DNA from: Apoda limacodes | Lineage: Eukaryota; Arthropoda; Insecta; Lepidoptera; Limacodidae | NCBI GenBank assembly: GCA_946406115.1 | Contig: OX291540.1 | Span: 6,258,563 to 6,322,562 of the forward strand | DNA: 64,000 nt | Direction: 5' to 3' | Part shown: positions 1-11,105 of the stretch, piece by piece | Position numbering within the stretch: position 1 is the first letter of the stretch | How the letters are laid out: every line of letters begins with the position of its first letter | Notes under the pieces: model-generated | Told to the model about the DNA's origin: nothing | The model's database searches: none | What the model saw: only the letters and a program-made list of their open reading frames with translations | Made by a program: the position numbers and the translations under genes

Positions 1-984
1 TTAACACATTGAGTATTTAAAAAATGCAAAATACTTTTCATGCTTTTATTTATTTCATAGTGGTTGGTGTTGCCTCATGAATATTGATTTATGGATGAAC
101 CGCGCTCAGAATAATGCATTAAAAGTCAAGAGTTGAATAATTAAACTAGAATATTATACTGGGAGCTCAAAAGATATAACGGAGCAGATGAACATACAGA
201 CATACTTGTTAAAAATAAAAAAGGTCTGCGTAATTTTTCCTATAATAATAATAGTAAAGGATAACAATGCAAAAAACCGTACTGACCCGATGTATTTGTT
301 ATGGTCGCTAGTGTCGCGTATGTTCACCATTTTCATATGAAGAAGAAGAAAACTTTTATTTGGCAAACCAAGCAACACAATATAAATTACAGTAGATGAA
401 AAATAAAAATAGCGTTAGTATCTACAGAATTCTTATGTATTGCACAATGCCAAAAAGGATAGCCATTTAGCATAAGCTGTGGCCTAAGCCACAACACTGC
501 TTTTCAGTGGAGCCCTTTATTCGCCTTCAAATCTCCAAAAGCTTATGACAAATTAGTTTTGATTTTTGACCACCAGACCAAAAAAGTCGGTTGCACTGTA
601 CTTTTATCGCACCCAAAGATGAAATTTACTTAAAGTAAATCCGAGTTAGATGCAAATACAAATTGTATTGCACTGAACATCTATAAACATAAACATTTCG
701 TCACAGCGTCATGCGTTATTATATCAGTCTCAAAAATTCACCATAGTCGCAAAAAGCATAACCATTTATAAAATTCTTACCAGTGAGTTATCAAATATTA
801 ATTCAGTTCTATGCAAAATATTTCACTGGTATTATATAAATAAACTAGTATTCCCGAGTCAGTATCCGCGTAAACTTTTGAAAAATAAGACTTCTTTTAA
901 TTGTTATGCAAATATTCTTCCCCTATTTTGCCCCTGGACTACGATTTTTTTAGCTTTAACAATAACGCACTTCCATACAAACTT
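1..984. other. AT-rich sequence, no gene seen
   Basis: No coding structure is visible; short open frames here are not protein-like. Positions about 545-605 (a 'gatttttgacca...aaaaag...gttgcact' stretch) resemble 4680-4775, so both probably belong to one old dispersed repeat. A short palindrome (GTGGCCTAAGCCAC) lies near 480. Confidence 0.5.
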
Positions 985-1910
985 TCAACCCCCATTTTAC
1001 CCTTAAGGGATGTATTTGACGAAATCAATTGCCTACCGATGGCGAGCGGTGCGATGATAGAAAGTAGGCGGGGGCATCATTTCTAACAATTTCTCAGAAC
1101 ACAACCCATTGTACAAGCGGTAGAACACACACAGGGAGGCAAAGTCTACCCTCAGACTTTAGGGCTCGATACCGCAATTGAGTTTGGAATCGAAGACAAT
1201 CTGTTAGCCCCCCGTTGAACCCAGTCAAAGGGCCAAGATGGTATCCGGGTGCACCCGCCCAGAGATGGCAGCAGTACTCCATCTGGGGCCAAACTTGCGA
1301 CTTGTAAAGCAGCAACCTCCGCCCAGACGTAAAGTACTACTTCGGTCTGTTGAGTACACCAAGTTTTTCGGACGGCAGCTTCACCTTGTCCTGCAGATGA
1401 ACTCGGCTGGAGATGTCAACACCAAGGATCCCATTGCTCTTGGAGATGGTGAGAGGAGTGTTCTGGAATTGTGGGACCACAGTGAATGGGGTTTGCGGTA
1501 AACGCGCAGACTTGTGTTGAAGCGGATCAAGTTTTTCCGTTCCCAATCAGAGACCTTAGACAGAGTGATCTAGATTGAGACACAAGTTCTTCACGTTTTT
1601 CCCCACCAAGGGAACAGGGGATGCTTGCTCGACACGTGTAATAAGCGTCTCCAGTACTGTCATCCGCATAGCAATGTATGTTGTTGATGTCCCACATATC
1701 ATTAATATGCAGAGAAACTGCGTAGGAGACAGTACAGATCAGCATTAATGTCCATGCTATCAGAGCAACTACCGTAAACTACGGCTCGTATGCGTCTGCC
1801 GGACAAAAAGCTAGCCACACATTTGCACAAACCCTCGGGCACTCCGTAAGATGGCAAAAGGAATCGTTTGTATGAAGCACGTTCAGAGGCGCTCCGAATC
1901 GTATTTTTTT
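985..1910 (-). mobile_element. Jockey-like LINE, RT and C-terminal remnant
   Basis: On the minus strand three short frames join into the second half of a Jockey-type reverse transcriptase. From 1910 downward one sees a fragment ending SLHINDMWDINN, then the catalytic box CYADDSTGDA (YADD at about 1659-1670), then FQNTPLTISKSNGILGVDIS, then the thumb-like SQVWPQMEYCCHLWAGAPG and a cysteine-containing C-terminus that runs into the Jockey 3' coding sequence near 1000-1060. The YADD tetrad is intact, but at least two frameshifts separate the blocks and the N-terminal endonuclease is missing, so it cannot encode an enzyme. It is clearly homologous to the plus-strand copy at 20.5-22.1 kb. Jockey elements encode a gag-like ORF1 and an endonuclease/RT ORF2; only part of ORF2 is present here. 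Confidence 0.87.
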
Positions 1911-2537
1911 AAAGCTGCCTTTGCTTTATAGTAAGTAAGTCACAATAGACGCAAATACCCATGTTAATTGTATTAAGTTGAATAAAGTTAATATCACCTT
2001 TGTATGTTAGGTAAACCGAATAATCCGTACAAATAAATTGCCAAAACTAATTTTATTACATTTCTCAAAAACAAAATCAAAATACTCGTAGTGCGTTTAC
2101 AAAGTCTTGGCATATGCTACAAAACACCAAAATTATTGCAAGTGGGTGTGCTAGTAAGTTCAGAGTAAAATTGTTTTTAAGTACTTACGTGTTAGTAGAC
2201 AACAAACTATGCTATTATTACACAAGATACAAAACAGTTAGTTTATTTCGACTACACAGTCTGATGAAGTACCTACAGTACTGTAGGGCAGCGGTGGTGG
2301 GAGAACTCATACACACCCATTTTCGGCGAACGACAAGCGAGCTTTACTACGTTTGTTTATTTTAAGGATTTAAATTAATTTTCTTTGTTCACGTGAACAT
2401 ATAGTTCAAAATTTGATAATAGTTTTTTAAGCACTTCTCGGAAAGCAGCCTCGGTGACAATACAATCAGCGTGTCCAGACAAAAAAACGCAAATACTGTA
2501 GTCAGTCACCTCTAAAAAATACTAAAATATTTCAATT
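1911..2537. other. No gene seen; small palindrome
   Basis: AT-rich with no protein-like frame. A perfect 12-bp palindrome GTTCACGTGAAC lies at 2387-2398 and contains a CACGTG core. The stretch 2270-2345 is richer in GC than its surroundings but I cannot assign it. Confidence 0.4.
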
Positions 2538-2913
2538 GCCATTCACGAACATCACCATGCCATACTTTTCGGACGGTTCCAAATGGCCGCCATACCGCCG
2601 CAAAGAAGTTATTTCTTTTTTGCAAAACAATTTATACCAGTATTGCATTTGGATTTTTGGAAAGTATTTGATAAAATGTGACCGTTATTATTATTGCCAT
2701 ACTTCTAGTACGGGGAAAAATTAGTGCCATACTGGTACAAATCGTAAAAAAAAAAATTTTACACATTTGCCACCTCCCACGGGTATGGCATTATCCGACT
2801 TCTATTTATGATCGGACAGAAACTGTTGAAAAAAAAATGAACTCCCTTGCGGGCGGTATGGTGGCCATTTGGATCCTTCCGAAAAGTATGGCATTGTGAT
2901 GTTCGTGAATGGC
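2538..2913. mobile_element. Non-autonomous element with 68-bp terminal inverted repeats
   Basis: The first 68 bases (2538-2605, starting GCCATTCACGAACATCACCA) are about 90% identical to the reverse complement of the last 68 (2846-2913). The interior of about 240 bp is AT-rich with no transposase. Long inverted repeats with a short non-coding middle are the structure of a MITE or fold-back element. I see no clear target-site duplication directly outside the repeats. The motif GTATGGCATT recurs inside and again near 3034, so related sequence may continue to about 3200. Confidence 0.75.
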
Positions 2914-3419
2914 TACTTGACGATGATTATCTGTGCAAAAATTAGCTTGGTACACATGGTTAAATTGTTTTTTTTTTTTAAATTAATGTATTCGCGTCGG
3001 TATGGCGCGCTGTAAGTCACACCGAAGAAGTATGGCATTACGCTACCGCCTACTTTCTTTTTATGGACTATCGGAAAATACAAGGATTTTTGTGGAACAA
3101 ATCGTTCGACACTCGTAATTTATCCGACACTTCGACTAACGCCCACGCGATTGGGCCGCCGGTACCAGCGCTATGACCATAAATTCTTTTCGTCATTACG
3201 TACAAATACTGGTACAAATCACCTTATATTTTGTGTCTCTGTCTCCCGGCCTAAATCCTCCCAATCGCAGTCCCAGTTGGCGCTCTTCACTGAATAGTCG
3301 CAGACTACGAAAGTGGCCGGAAAGTTGGCTTTACCGACTAGTGGCCGACTAGCCGGAACGTATGTATTAGGGGTCAGGGAAAGGTAAATAAAAAAGTTAT
3401 AAAAGTGGAATTTACACTG
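2914..3419. other. Unassigned, partly GC-richer sequence
   Basis: No gene recognised. Positions 3000-3060 repeat short motifs of the preceding element (GGTATGGCGC, AGTATGGCATTACGC), suggesting a second, degraded copy. The stretch 3240-3360 has mixed GC content and repeated GTGGCCG words, without coding signal. Confidence 0.35.
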
Positions 3420-3655
3420 GATGAACTTCCTGCCCATGGCGAGCGGCGCCGCAGAATAAAGAACAGTGTGACGATAGGATGAAGCCATTCGCTGCGCCAT
3501 TGGTAATAATTTTAAACATATTAAACAGGGTGATATCATCTATCTAAACATTAATGTATACATTTTTACCAATGGCGCAGCGAATGGCTTCTTTCCATCG
3601 TCACACTATTCTTTTTTCTGTAGCGCCTCTCGCCATGGGCAGGAAGTTCATCCCT
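3420..3655. repeat. Inverted pair of Jockey 3' coding pieces
   Basis: The reverse complement of 3420-3510 and the plus strand of about 3567-3653 share roughly 85 bases at about 90% identity, separated by about 57 bp. Both arms translate, in opposite directions, to the Jockey C-terminal block ending PLAMGRKFI, the same block found at 63.66-63.72 kb. This is either two head-to-head LINE fragments or one fragment duplicated as a palindrome; the near-identity of the arms favours the second. Confidence 0.65.
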
Positions 3656-4135
3656 ACACAAGAGTACCTAAATACTTAAATGGTCACGATCAGCGTGGGT
3701 GTTAAATAAGTCTCTTTTTGGAGGTCTGTTTAATATGTATAAAATTATTACCAATGGTGGTTGGCATTATGTATTTCAGATTTTTAAGTATTTTTTTTTC
3801 ATTAAGATGTATATTTTTCGAGATAAGCGTCCAAAGTTGAGTAATTTCTGTCTCTTTTGTGTTTGTCTTTAATTACTTTGAACAGTGTGTTTAATAATCT
3901 AAATAGCAACGATAAAAGCACTTTATTATTTTATACTTCTAACGAAAATCGTTTTAAAGAAAACACTTCACAAGTTTTTTACATATATCTGTCATAATTT
4001 TCGTTCTACTAAAAACCCTAGAGCTTACCTAGCTTGTGTTTTGGCAGGATTTGTTTTAATAAACAAACATGCGTAGAATAACATAGATAACTCAAAAACG
4101 TACATCCAAACAGCGTATGAAATTCAAACGGGCCC
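3656..4135. other. AT-rich sequence, no gene seen
   Basis: No coding frame or known repeat is recognised. It contains homopolymer T runs and otherwise unremarkable AT-rich DNA. Confidence 0.4.
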
Positions 4136-4217
4136 TTAAGAATTAAGCAAATGCTGGCATTTCTCATTATTGTCATTATAGATGTCACAGGACATTCGTA
4201 AGCTGTGCAGAACGGTA

Positions 4218-4269
4218 GGGGGTGCCGGGGATGCTAGGGGGTGCTGCGGGTGGCTTAGGGGGTCAAGGG
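4218..4269 (+). other. G-quadruplex-like tract in a GC-rich island
   Basis: Six G-runs (5, 4, 5, 3, 5 and 3 Gs) are separated by loops of 4, 6, 6, 7 and 4 bases, satisfying the usual G3+N1-7 quadruplex pattern with runs to spare. It sits in a small GC-rich island (about 4200-4310) within AT-rich DNA. On the opposite strand, 4136-4336 is open for 66 codons beginning MMAQLLEKQIFGRQGAPSRR and passing through the proline-rich complement of the G tract. I do not recognise that peptide and treat it as unproven. Confidence 0.6.
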
Positions 4270-4336
4270 CGCTTCGTCGCCGGCTCGGCGCCCCCTGTCG
4301 ACCAAAGATTTGTTTCTCTAAGAGCTGAGCCATCAA

Positions 4337-5675
4337 TATCTTTCATTTGTAGTGACTGTCACATAGCTGAGGGCCATTAATTAATGGTTACGTCATATGG
4401 AGGGTTTGAAATTGATAGAGGAATATGTGTTAGGAGGTTTAATGCGTGCTTACTGAGGACATAACGAGGAACATGGTAAATAACTATTTTAATATCAATA
4501 AATATTTTAAAAATTGCAGACAGAGACATTTTATGATAGGAATGCGCTGTAAAATGATAAAGAAACAATCAATCGACTAAGATTTTGCGGTGCAGCTCAT
4601 TTTCGAATCAGTTATGTTTATCACTTAAAGTCACACAAAAAAAAACTATAATGCCACAAACTGTTTTGACACGGCGGTCAAAAATCAAAACGTCAGCCGT
4701 ATTGAAATAGTGTGAAGTTGACAACGACACTAGAAACCAAACACCCAAGGTCAGATGGTCCAAAAAGTTTGTTGCACTATACAACGGATTTAGATTAGTA
4801 TAAGACTTTAAAATACGAAAGGTCGGAAAAAAGGCTATATTATTCTCATACTCGAAGACAAAATTTTAATTCAAACGTTGCACTCAGACTAAGGAATTGC
4901 TAGAGGTTTCGCGGGACCTGGATTTCAGGTACTGGCTTCCACTCGAACCGGGATTCCCGCAGTTTTCATTAATTTCGTGACCATAGTGTAAATATAGAGA
5001 AATAAAATGACTGGTCAAAGAAAGGCAATATTTTATGAGATCAAGGTAAATATTACAAAATGAAACTAAAATGAAATTTTGCTTAGCCAAAAAAATTAAC
5101 ACATTTTTCATACAGCCATAATTAAAATGGGCGTTTCTATGACTTTCTTTTATTCAGAGGTAAAATAATGTAATCAGTATAGAATTCTTCAGCTATAACA
5201 ATAGTAACAATTACGCCTAGTTATTAAATTACTTATAGTATTAGCCATATCTGATCATATATCAATATGAAAATTCTATGTTTTTTTTTATTTAAACCTT
5301 AAAAAACTTTTTTTGGATGTCAATAAACAATCAACAATGTTGATCCAGGTGTATGGGTTGTAAGCGGCATTTTTCAAGCGTGATAGGTTATTGCAAATGA
5401 TAATAAAATTTAGATATTTAGACGTCAACTAACGTATGAAAGGTAACGGAATAAACGAAAACAAAATGTACAGACACTAAATTCTTAAACCTTAGCAGTA
5501 TCCGCACTTCTGATACAGTAGTGCGCAATTTTTACTAAATACTTGGCGCTTTTTGTAAAAATATTTGATTCCCTAATATTAATTCTATACTTAATAGATC
5601 ATGGCAAAATAAAATAAAAAATATTTACCTGTCAGCTAATATCACTGATTCTGGTATATTTTTAAACCATATTCC
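4337..5675. other. AT-rich sequence, no gene seen
   Basis: No protein-like frame. The stretch 4670-4775 resembles 545-605 and is probably an old dispersed repeat. The rest is anonymous. Confidence 0.4.
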
Positions 5676-5845
5676 GTGCGACACCCCGACTTAACTGCTA
5701 CCGAGCTATTGACTAAAACTGAAACAGTTAAAATATCTCTAATTCGACATTATCTCTATCAGCACGAGAATCAGGCACCTGAGATCTTCCATTCAGAAAC
5801 TCTAGTTTCATTTCTTCTTATTGTAAAATACGGGGAGAGGGTAAA

Positions 5846-5888
5846 ATGGCGGATGAAAATTTGTTTGCCAATTCTGATATTTTTGCAG
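5846..5888 (+). other. Possible short first coding exon
   Basis: An ATG in fair context (AAAATGGCG) starts the peptide MADENLFANSDIFA, which is followed at once by a splice-donor-like GCAG|GTAAAA. The peptide looks protein-like, but it is only 14 codons and no downstream partner exon was identified. A chance match is quite possible. Confidence 0.15.
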
Positions 5889-7500
5889 GTAAAACCGATT
5901 AAGCTAGTAGATTATAACAAAGGAGCAGTGCTTAGCAATTAATTCTGATTAGATAATTGACAATCTCACGGGTCTGGGAAACAAGGATTGTTTCGTGATT
6001 CAAATGAATGATTGATTGGGTTGTTTTAAGGACTTCGACTAATTGGGTTCCCTAATTATTATGCTTCGTGGCCCAGTAACATTCATGGTTTGGAAAAAAT
6101 ATACGAAGTCCAGCAACGTCACGCGTGGCAGTTATTCGATAAGTCACCGTAAAGCGGCACATTTTAATCCTAGGAGGGCATGTTAAACCTTCGGTCTGGC
6201 TGTGGTGTCTTGACATATGACAGCAGAAGTTAAGCCCGTTAAGAGGTCTTACTAGTGGCTTGAAAACTCTGACACTCGAGTAGTCACTATCTAGCTGGGC
6301 CAACGGGCAGCTGGGCCAATGGCTTAAGCCTTTTTTCCCTAAAAGGAGAAATTGTAGTGGGGCAAACAACGCTTGTGACGACGACTTATATGCCTTGTAC
6401 GAGTATTATACGGTTACTACATAATACAATAATGTAACTTAAAACTTCGTCGTTACAAGAGGCTAGTAAAGATGGCGGCCGAAATGAGGCGGCATAACAG
6501 CATGGACGATGGACGATAAATGTTCGAGTCGAGACACATTAGTATGCAGGACATGTTCTTGGTGCACCCCACAGTGTATGTGTGTGAGTGTCGGCTCTAC
6601 TACATGCTACTGCTCAGCAGGATACATTCACACTGATGGTGTTATTGCTTTTAGCTCTCAGTTGTATTATTGTAGAGGTATTAAAGTTTTAGATGCTTGT
6701 TTCAGATTCATAATGGTGATGCTTAGGATATAAATACTAAGAAACACCTATAGGATTATTTAGAAGGATATAATTAAATTGCAATTTGTTTCGGAATTTT
6801 AGTGTTTCGTTTTGATTAACTATAATATAATGGAATGTAGGTAACAGTAACGAAAATACTTATATACCTACTCATCTTTAAATAATGTTAGACGGTAGAT
6901 CTAACTTATGTTAAAAAAACTAAATTTAGGTATATGTGATATCGCTTTATAATTCAAGAATGGATTCTTTCTCATTGGACGGTAGTGCGACGGCAACTGC
7001 CTTTCGCTGCACTCGCATTTCCATATGTTTAAACAGCTCCGGGTGCGTTGCCGTGTCGTCGTGCGGTCCAGTATGAAAGCGCCCAACGACTGAACATAAT
7101 AATTTGCAACTTTCTCTCACACTGCGTATACTTTCGGATAACTATAGATGCACATATAACTAGCGGCTGAAACCACTGAAACACTGAAAACAGCTAGTAT
7201 ATAACGAAAATTAACGGATATATGTAATTAGGTATACCAATCATTCAATACGCACCTAAGTGCAAGGTTTTTTAAAGGTATGGGTAAAGAAACAAAGCTT
7301 GAGACTGGTGCAAAGTACTATGATTTTCAAAAAAACTACGCGATTATCTTAAAATTACTTAGAACTATACTTACAATACACTGGACCAGTAATCAAAGAA
7401 TGTAAAAACGTGCTTGTTATTATTTGTTTGTTAAAATTCCCTCAATTTTCGGCTCAATTAGCCGTTCAGTTAATCAGTGGGAAATATTAATAATGGGGAA
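5889..7500. other. Unassigned intergenic sequence with small motifs
   Basis: The stretch 6130-6350 is less AT-rich and looks like an old repeat; it ends in a 15-bp direct duplication (AGCTGGGCCAAxGG) at about 6293-6322. AAGATGGCGGCC at 6469-6480 matches the YY1/Pho core and opens a 15-codon frame. The stretch 6960-7090 is GC-richer and open on the minus strand (about 60 codons), but I do not recognise the protein. Confidence 0.35.
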
Positions 7501-7708
7501 TCCGCGAACGCTTGGGTTGTGGAATGAGCTCCCTGCCAAGGTTATCTATAAGGACTACAGTAGAAAGAAGTTATTGGATTTTTGAAGGGTCGGCAACGCG
7601 CGAGTGATACCCCTGGTGTTATTACAAGCGTCCATAGGCCACGGTGACCGCTTACCATCTGGCGAACCATGTACTTGTTTGCCACCTTAGTGGTATAAAA
7701 AAAAAAAA
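7501..7708 (+). mobile_element. Jockey-like LINE 3' terminus
   Basis: The plus strand reads WNELPAKVIYKDYSRKK in frame, then after a stop gives the sequence for FLKGRQRASDTPGV in a shifted frame. This is the standard end of a lepidopteran Jockey ORF2. It is followed by the 3' tail words GACCGCTTACCATC and GCCACCTTAGTGGTATAAA and an A-run ending near 7708. It is a typical 5'-truncated insertion. Related ends occur at 14.13, 24.51 (minus), 37.05 and 63.66 kb. Confidence 0.85.
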
Positions 7709-8720
7709 CGAAAAGAAACTCAACACAAGCACGAAAAATGTTTTTCAGTTTTAACATTTAACGTATAGGTACTTAAGCTAGCTAAACGCCCTTATTAATC
7801 CTCAATGCCGTTACAAAACTGTCTAACGGTTTACATTAGACTAATTGTGTCAAATTAAATCAGAATCGATGCAAATCTTCGGAATTGCAGTCGGACGGAC
7901 ATGACGAAACTACAAAGGCTCACTTTCCGCCATTAGGCTACGGAACCCCAAAAAAGTACACTAACTAAATTTATATGCTTTGTCTTCAATATACACCTAC
8001 CTCGATTCATATATACAAAGAAGTAAACACTGTGGCGATATATCGTAAACTCGTATTTTGGGCTAGAGCAGTGAAGCTACTCGTGTTAGTAGGTAGGTTA
8101 AAATGTACTAATAATTTATATTATGTCTCCATTCACTGTAGAGGAAAACCTTAAAAAAAATTCTCGTAACAATCAAAAGTTTAAATATGATTCTAAACTA
8201 AAAGTTTACAACATTTAAATATCGTACATGTAGATTTTTTATTAAAAGCAGCAACGCAGCCAGCGCGCCATCTACACTGGTAAGTATGCGGAACACGTAA
8301 GGGTTCATATAACGTACCTAAAATATATTTAGTCATAGAGATCGTGTTTCCATTCGATCCTAAATTTAAGTATATTTTATAGTCTATTTTTAATTAATTA
8401 TGAAATTATACAACTGGTTTGTTGTCAAGATTAACAGATGTTTACAATTTACCTATTGTATCATAAACTTCTATTACACCACCTGCTCGACAATTTCCAA
8501 TAATATGTCATGCATACCTAAGCTTAATTCATTAGATCCCTAGGAATCTTATATTATGGATACTAGACAACAGATAAAAATATATATGTATTTATTTTTT
8601 TGTCAATACATACATAAATACACCCCAACCAAAAATACATACATACATATTGTAATGAATTTCATGAAATCCCTCGATATTAATTGTGATTACAATAATT
8701 TAGAATAAGAACATGTTAAG
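7709..8720. other. AT-rich sequence; family-A trace; donor-like site
   Basis: The stretch 7865-7960 is a degraded copy of repeat family A (GTCGGACGGAC...CTACGGAACCCC). At 8240-8275, GC-richer sequence ends in a strong donor-like ACTG|GTAAGTAT, but the preceding frame is short and GCGCCATCTAC is a common repeat word, so I do not call an exon. The stretch 8580-8650 is AT- and ACATA-rich. Confidence 0.4.
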
Positions 8721-8743
8721 AGAGAGAAAGAGAGAGAGAGAGT
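8721..8743 (+). repeat. GA microsatellite
   Basis: A run of about 23 bases of alternating GA with one AAG interruption; a simple sequence repeat. Confidence 0.9.
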
Positions 8744-10218
8744 AACAACAACAATAAAAATGTATGAAAAATTCACCACAAAGTTTTTAATTAATAGGTC
8801 CATAATCTGATTAAATTTTTTAAGCAACTAACAACGTAAACGTATAGAATATAACCTACACAATACCTAAATTGCCGTGGCCTCAACAATGGCTTGCAGG
8901 CTGCAGGATGGAAAGCAAGCAATATTATATAACATAATGACTTCGATCACGGTTCTTATTCTGAAATTAAAATACTAAAATATAAACTAATAATATTATT
9001 AGTATAATAATTATATATTTCATCGCAAAAAAATAAACATATTGAAAGGCAGTGCTACGCGTTGATATACCGCGGTCTCAGCGTAACGCACAGAGCACTA
9101 TTTACTATATTTCTCGCCCCGCAAATCATCGACATAGGTACAGCGTTGTAGGAGCGGGTATTTTTTATTTTACTCGGATTAACATTGTAACAGTTAAAAT
9201 CATTTTTTTATACAATAATTCGCATTATTTTAAAGTTAGCGTAGTAACAAAGCAACTTTTTCATATGCTTTCTTGTGGCCTCATTGATTTGTCGTATTAA
9301 TGTGACCACGAAGGAAACTCGTTTTTCGCTGTTCCATTGCCTAATTTTATCGTTTATAATCAAAAAAATAACTACCTATATACTACCTATGTATTTGCAA
9401 CTTACTTGATCCTTTCTGTTGTCGCTAGTGTCAAGTAGTATATTTTTGTTGGTTTCGAAAAAATCAATTTCGCTATCTGATATAATAATGTACTAAAGCT
9501 CAAGGAATATATGGAGAAGGAAAAATATTTTTATCGTTTTATTTACCAAGTTGCAAACCCTTGTTTTCCGCGTACTTTAGGACCTCCCCTCGTAATCTTA
9601 TTAAATAAATAAGTACCTTTTACGATTCAGCATAGAGCTTACTTTAAAACGATATCTGCTACTCCTGCTAATCCTATCCAATAGATATAATCATTTTAGG
9701 TATATACTAATAAATCTGCAATCCTAAATCTATTAGCGATATTCACAGCTTACTGAATGTGTAATGTGCAAAATTAATAAAATCATCGTTGTAGCATTTA
9801 CAAATGGTATTTAGAAGTGGGTCTTAAGGATGTGTTGATGCAAATTAAAGTTCATAAAAAACCTTTTCTCTGCCAATACTTAAAAATATACTACTCCAGA
9901 TCATCAAAAGTGACTGCTAAAGAAAATCTTGTTCAAAAATCGAACTGTTAAATAAAAATTAATAAAGCATGGCTCGCGGTATCACCCTTAGAAAAATGTA
10001 TTCCCTTTCGAATTCTTAATTGGGAGGGATAAAAACAATGCAGTGTTAATGCAAAACATAAGTTTAATTTATATGCTAAATATTATAGTTTGACCAAAAA
10101 AATTGCCTAAAAATATTAGTTGTACAAGTTTGTAGTGCGTTTTGGCTCTTTCTGCCTTCTAATAAATTAATTTACGTTATATTTAGTGGGTTAGAGGTAT
10201 ACGACATGTAAATAACAA
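8744..10218. other. AT-rich sequence, no gene seen
   Basis: No recognisable coding region. Position 9052 starts an 82-codon open frame (MLRVDIPRSQRNAQ...) with no resemblance to a known family and low-complexity C-terminal codons; I regard it as chance. Confidence 0.35.
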
Positions 10219-10353
10219 ATGTCTAAATTGCCACAGAAAATTTCTTTGTTTTCGTCTCCATGTTTTTCCAGAGCAAAACAAAATACAGCTATTCAAACTC
10301 AGATTGGAAACTGCGCAGCGCTGCAAAGGGATACGAAGCCAATCCAGCACGTA
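10219..10353 (+). other. Possible coding exon ending in GTAAGT
   Basis: From an ATG at 10219 the frame is open for 45 codons (starting MSKLPQKISLFSSPC, ending DTKPIQHV) up to a strong donor-like sequence, GTAG|GTAAGTATT. The peptide composition is reasonable, but the opposite strand is open too, the start context is ordinary, and no acceptor-linked next exon is evident. The product is not recognised. Confidence 0.2.
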
Positions 10354-10957
10354 GGTAAGTATTTGCATAAAAAAGAAAGTCGTATGACAGACCAATCCTC
10401 CATGTTGTCTGACAGACCAGACTAACCAGAATAATATTTGTATGTAGGTATATAAAATTTTGTCATTGATACCTACATAAGGTTAATTTTATCTTTTCAC
10501 GTCGATAGAACGTTATTTCCTCGATTAAGAGGCAGTACGTCGTGAAACGTCACAGAAAACTTTAGTAAAAACTAGAATGACGCAATGTGTAACTGAGCGT
10601 GTCTGAGTAGTGCAGCTACAACTCCACTTAATGAGATTTTCATTGAAATACATATAATAAATTAATATTTATTGTGTATCCACCATCATCCATCATTGTT
10701 ATCCAAAAATGCTTCTTCTCAGGGTTTAAAGTACTATTACGGCTATGCTGCAAAGTTGTAATACCATTTGCCAATTTGAAGATTTCTTTGCCAAAATTTT
10801 AAAAAAAAACAGAGAAAAGGTGTCAGTTTAGGATTTTATTTATCGAAAAAAGTTCATTAATCTTGTTTTCACGTTTTTTAAGGTTTAAACCATATCCCGA
10901 AGAACACATTCATCAAATTTTAGTCGAATATGATATTTAGGTAGTATAGCCTCTTAA
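10354..10957. other. AT-rich sequence, no gene seen
   Basis: It contains an A-run, a T-rich tract and no protein-like frame. Confidence 0.4.
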
Positions 10958-11105
10958 CTGTCGTGCCATGAAAAGCAATGGAAACAAGTCTTGTTCGAAA
11001 TGAATATGTTGTCGACCGCAGCGGAAGAGGCAATTGCAGGATTAGCGCGCGTGCCGCTTCCGTCGCACACAACTACATCCAACACACCTCACACACACCC
11101 ACACA
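10958..11105 (+). other. Possible coding exon with donor at 11105
   Basis: The plus frame is open from 10958 and includes CHEKQWKQVLFE, then MNMLSTAAEEAIAGLARVPL, then a Thr/His-rich tail, ending at CACACAG|GTAAAG, a good splice donor. The middle block uses GC-ending codons unlike the flanks, which supports a real exon. An in-frame stop lies at 10955, and no AG acceptor with a pyrimidine tract precedes the frame, so if real it probably starts at the ATG at 11000 or 11006. The protein is not recognised. Confidence 0.3.

Noticed and set aside
6509..6733. Cysteine-rich secreted peptide (TCSWCTPQCMCVSVG...CYCSAG)
   Set aside because: No signal peptide, no exon structure and no recognisable cysteine spacing; likely chance.
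8240..8282. Exon ending ACTG|GTAAGTAT
   Set aside because: The donor is good, but the preceding frame is only about 20 codons and contains the common GCGCCATCTAC repeat word.
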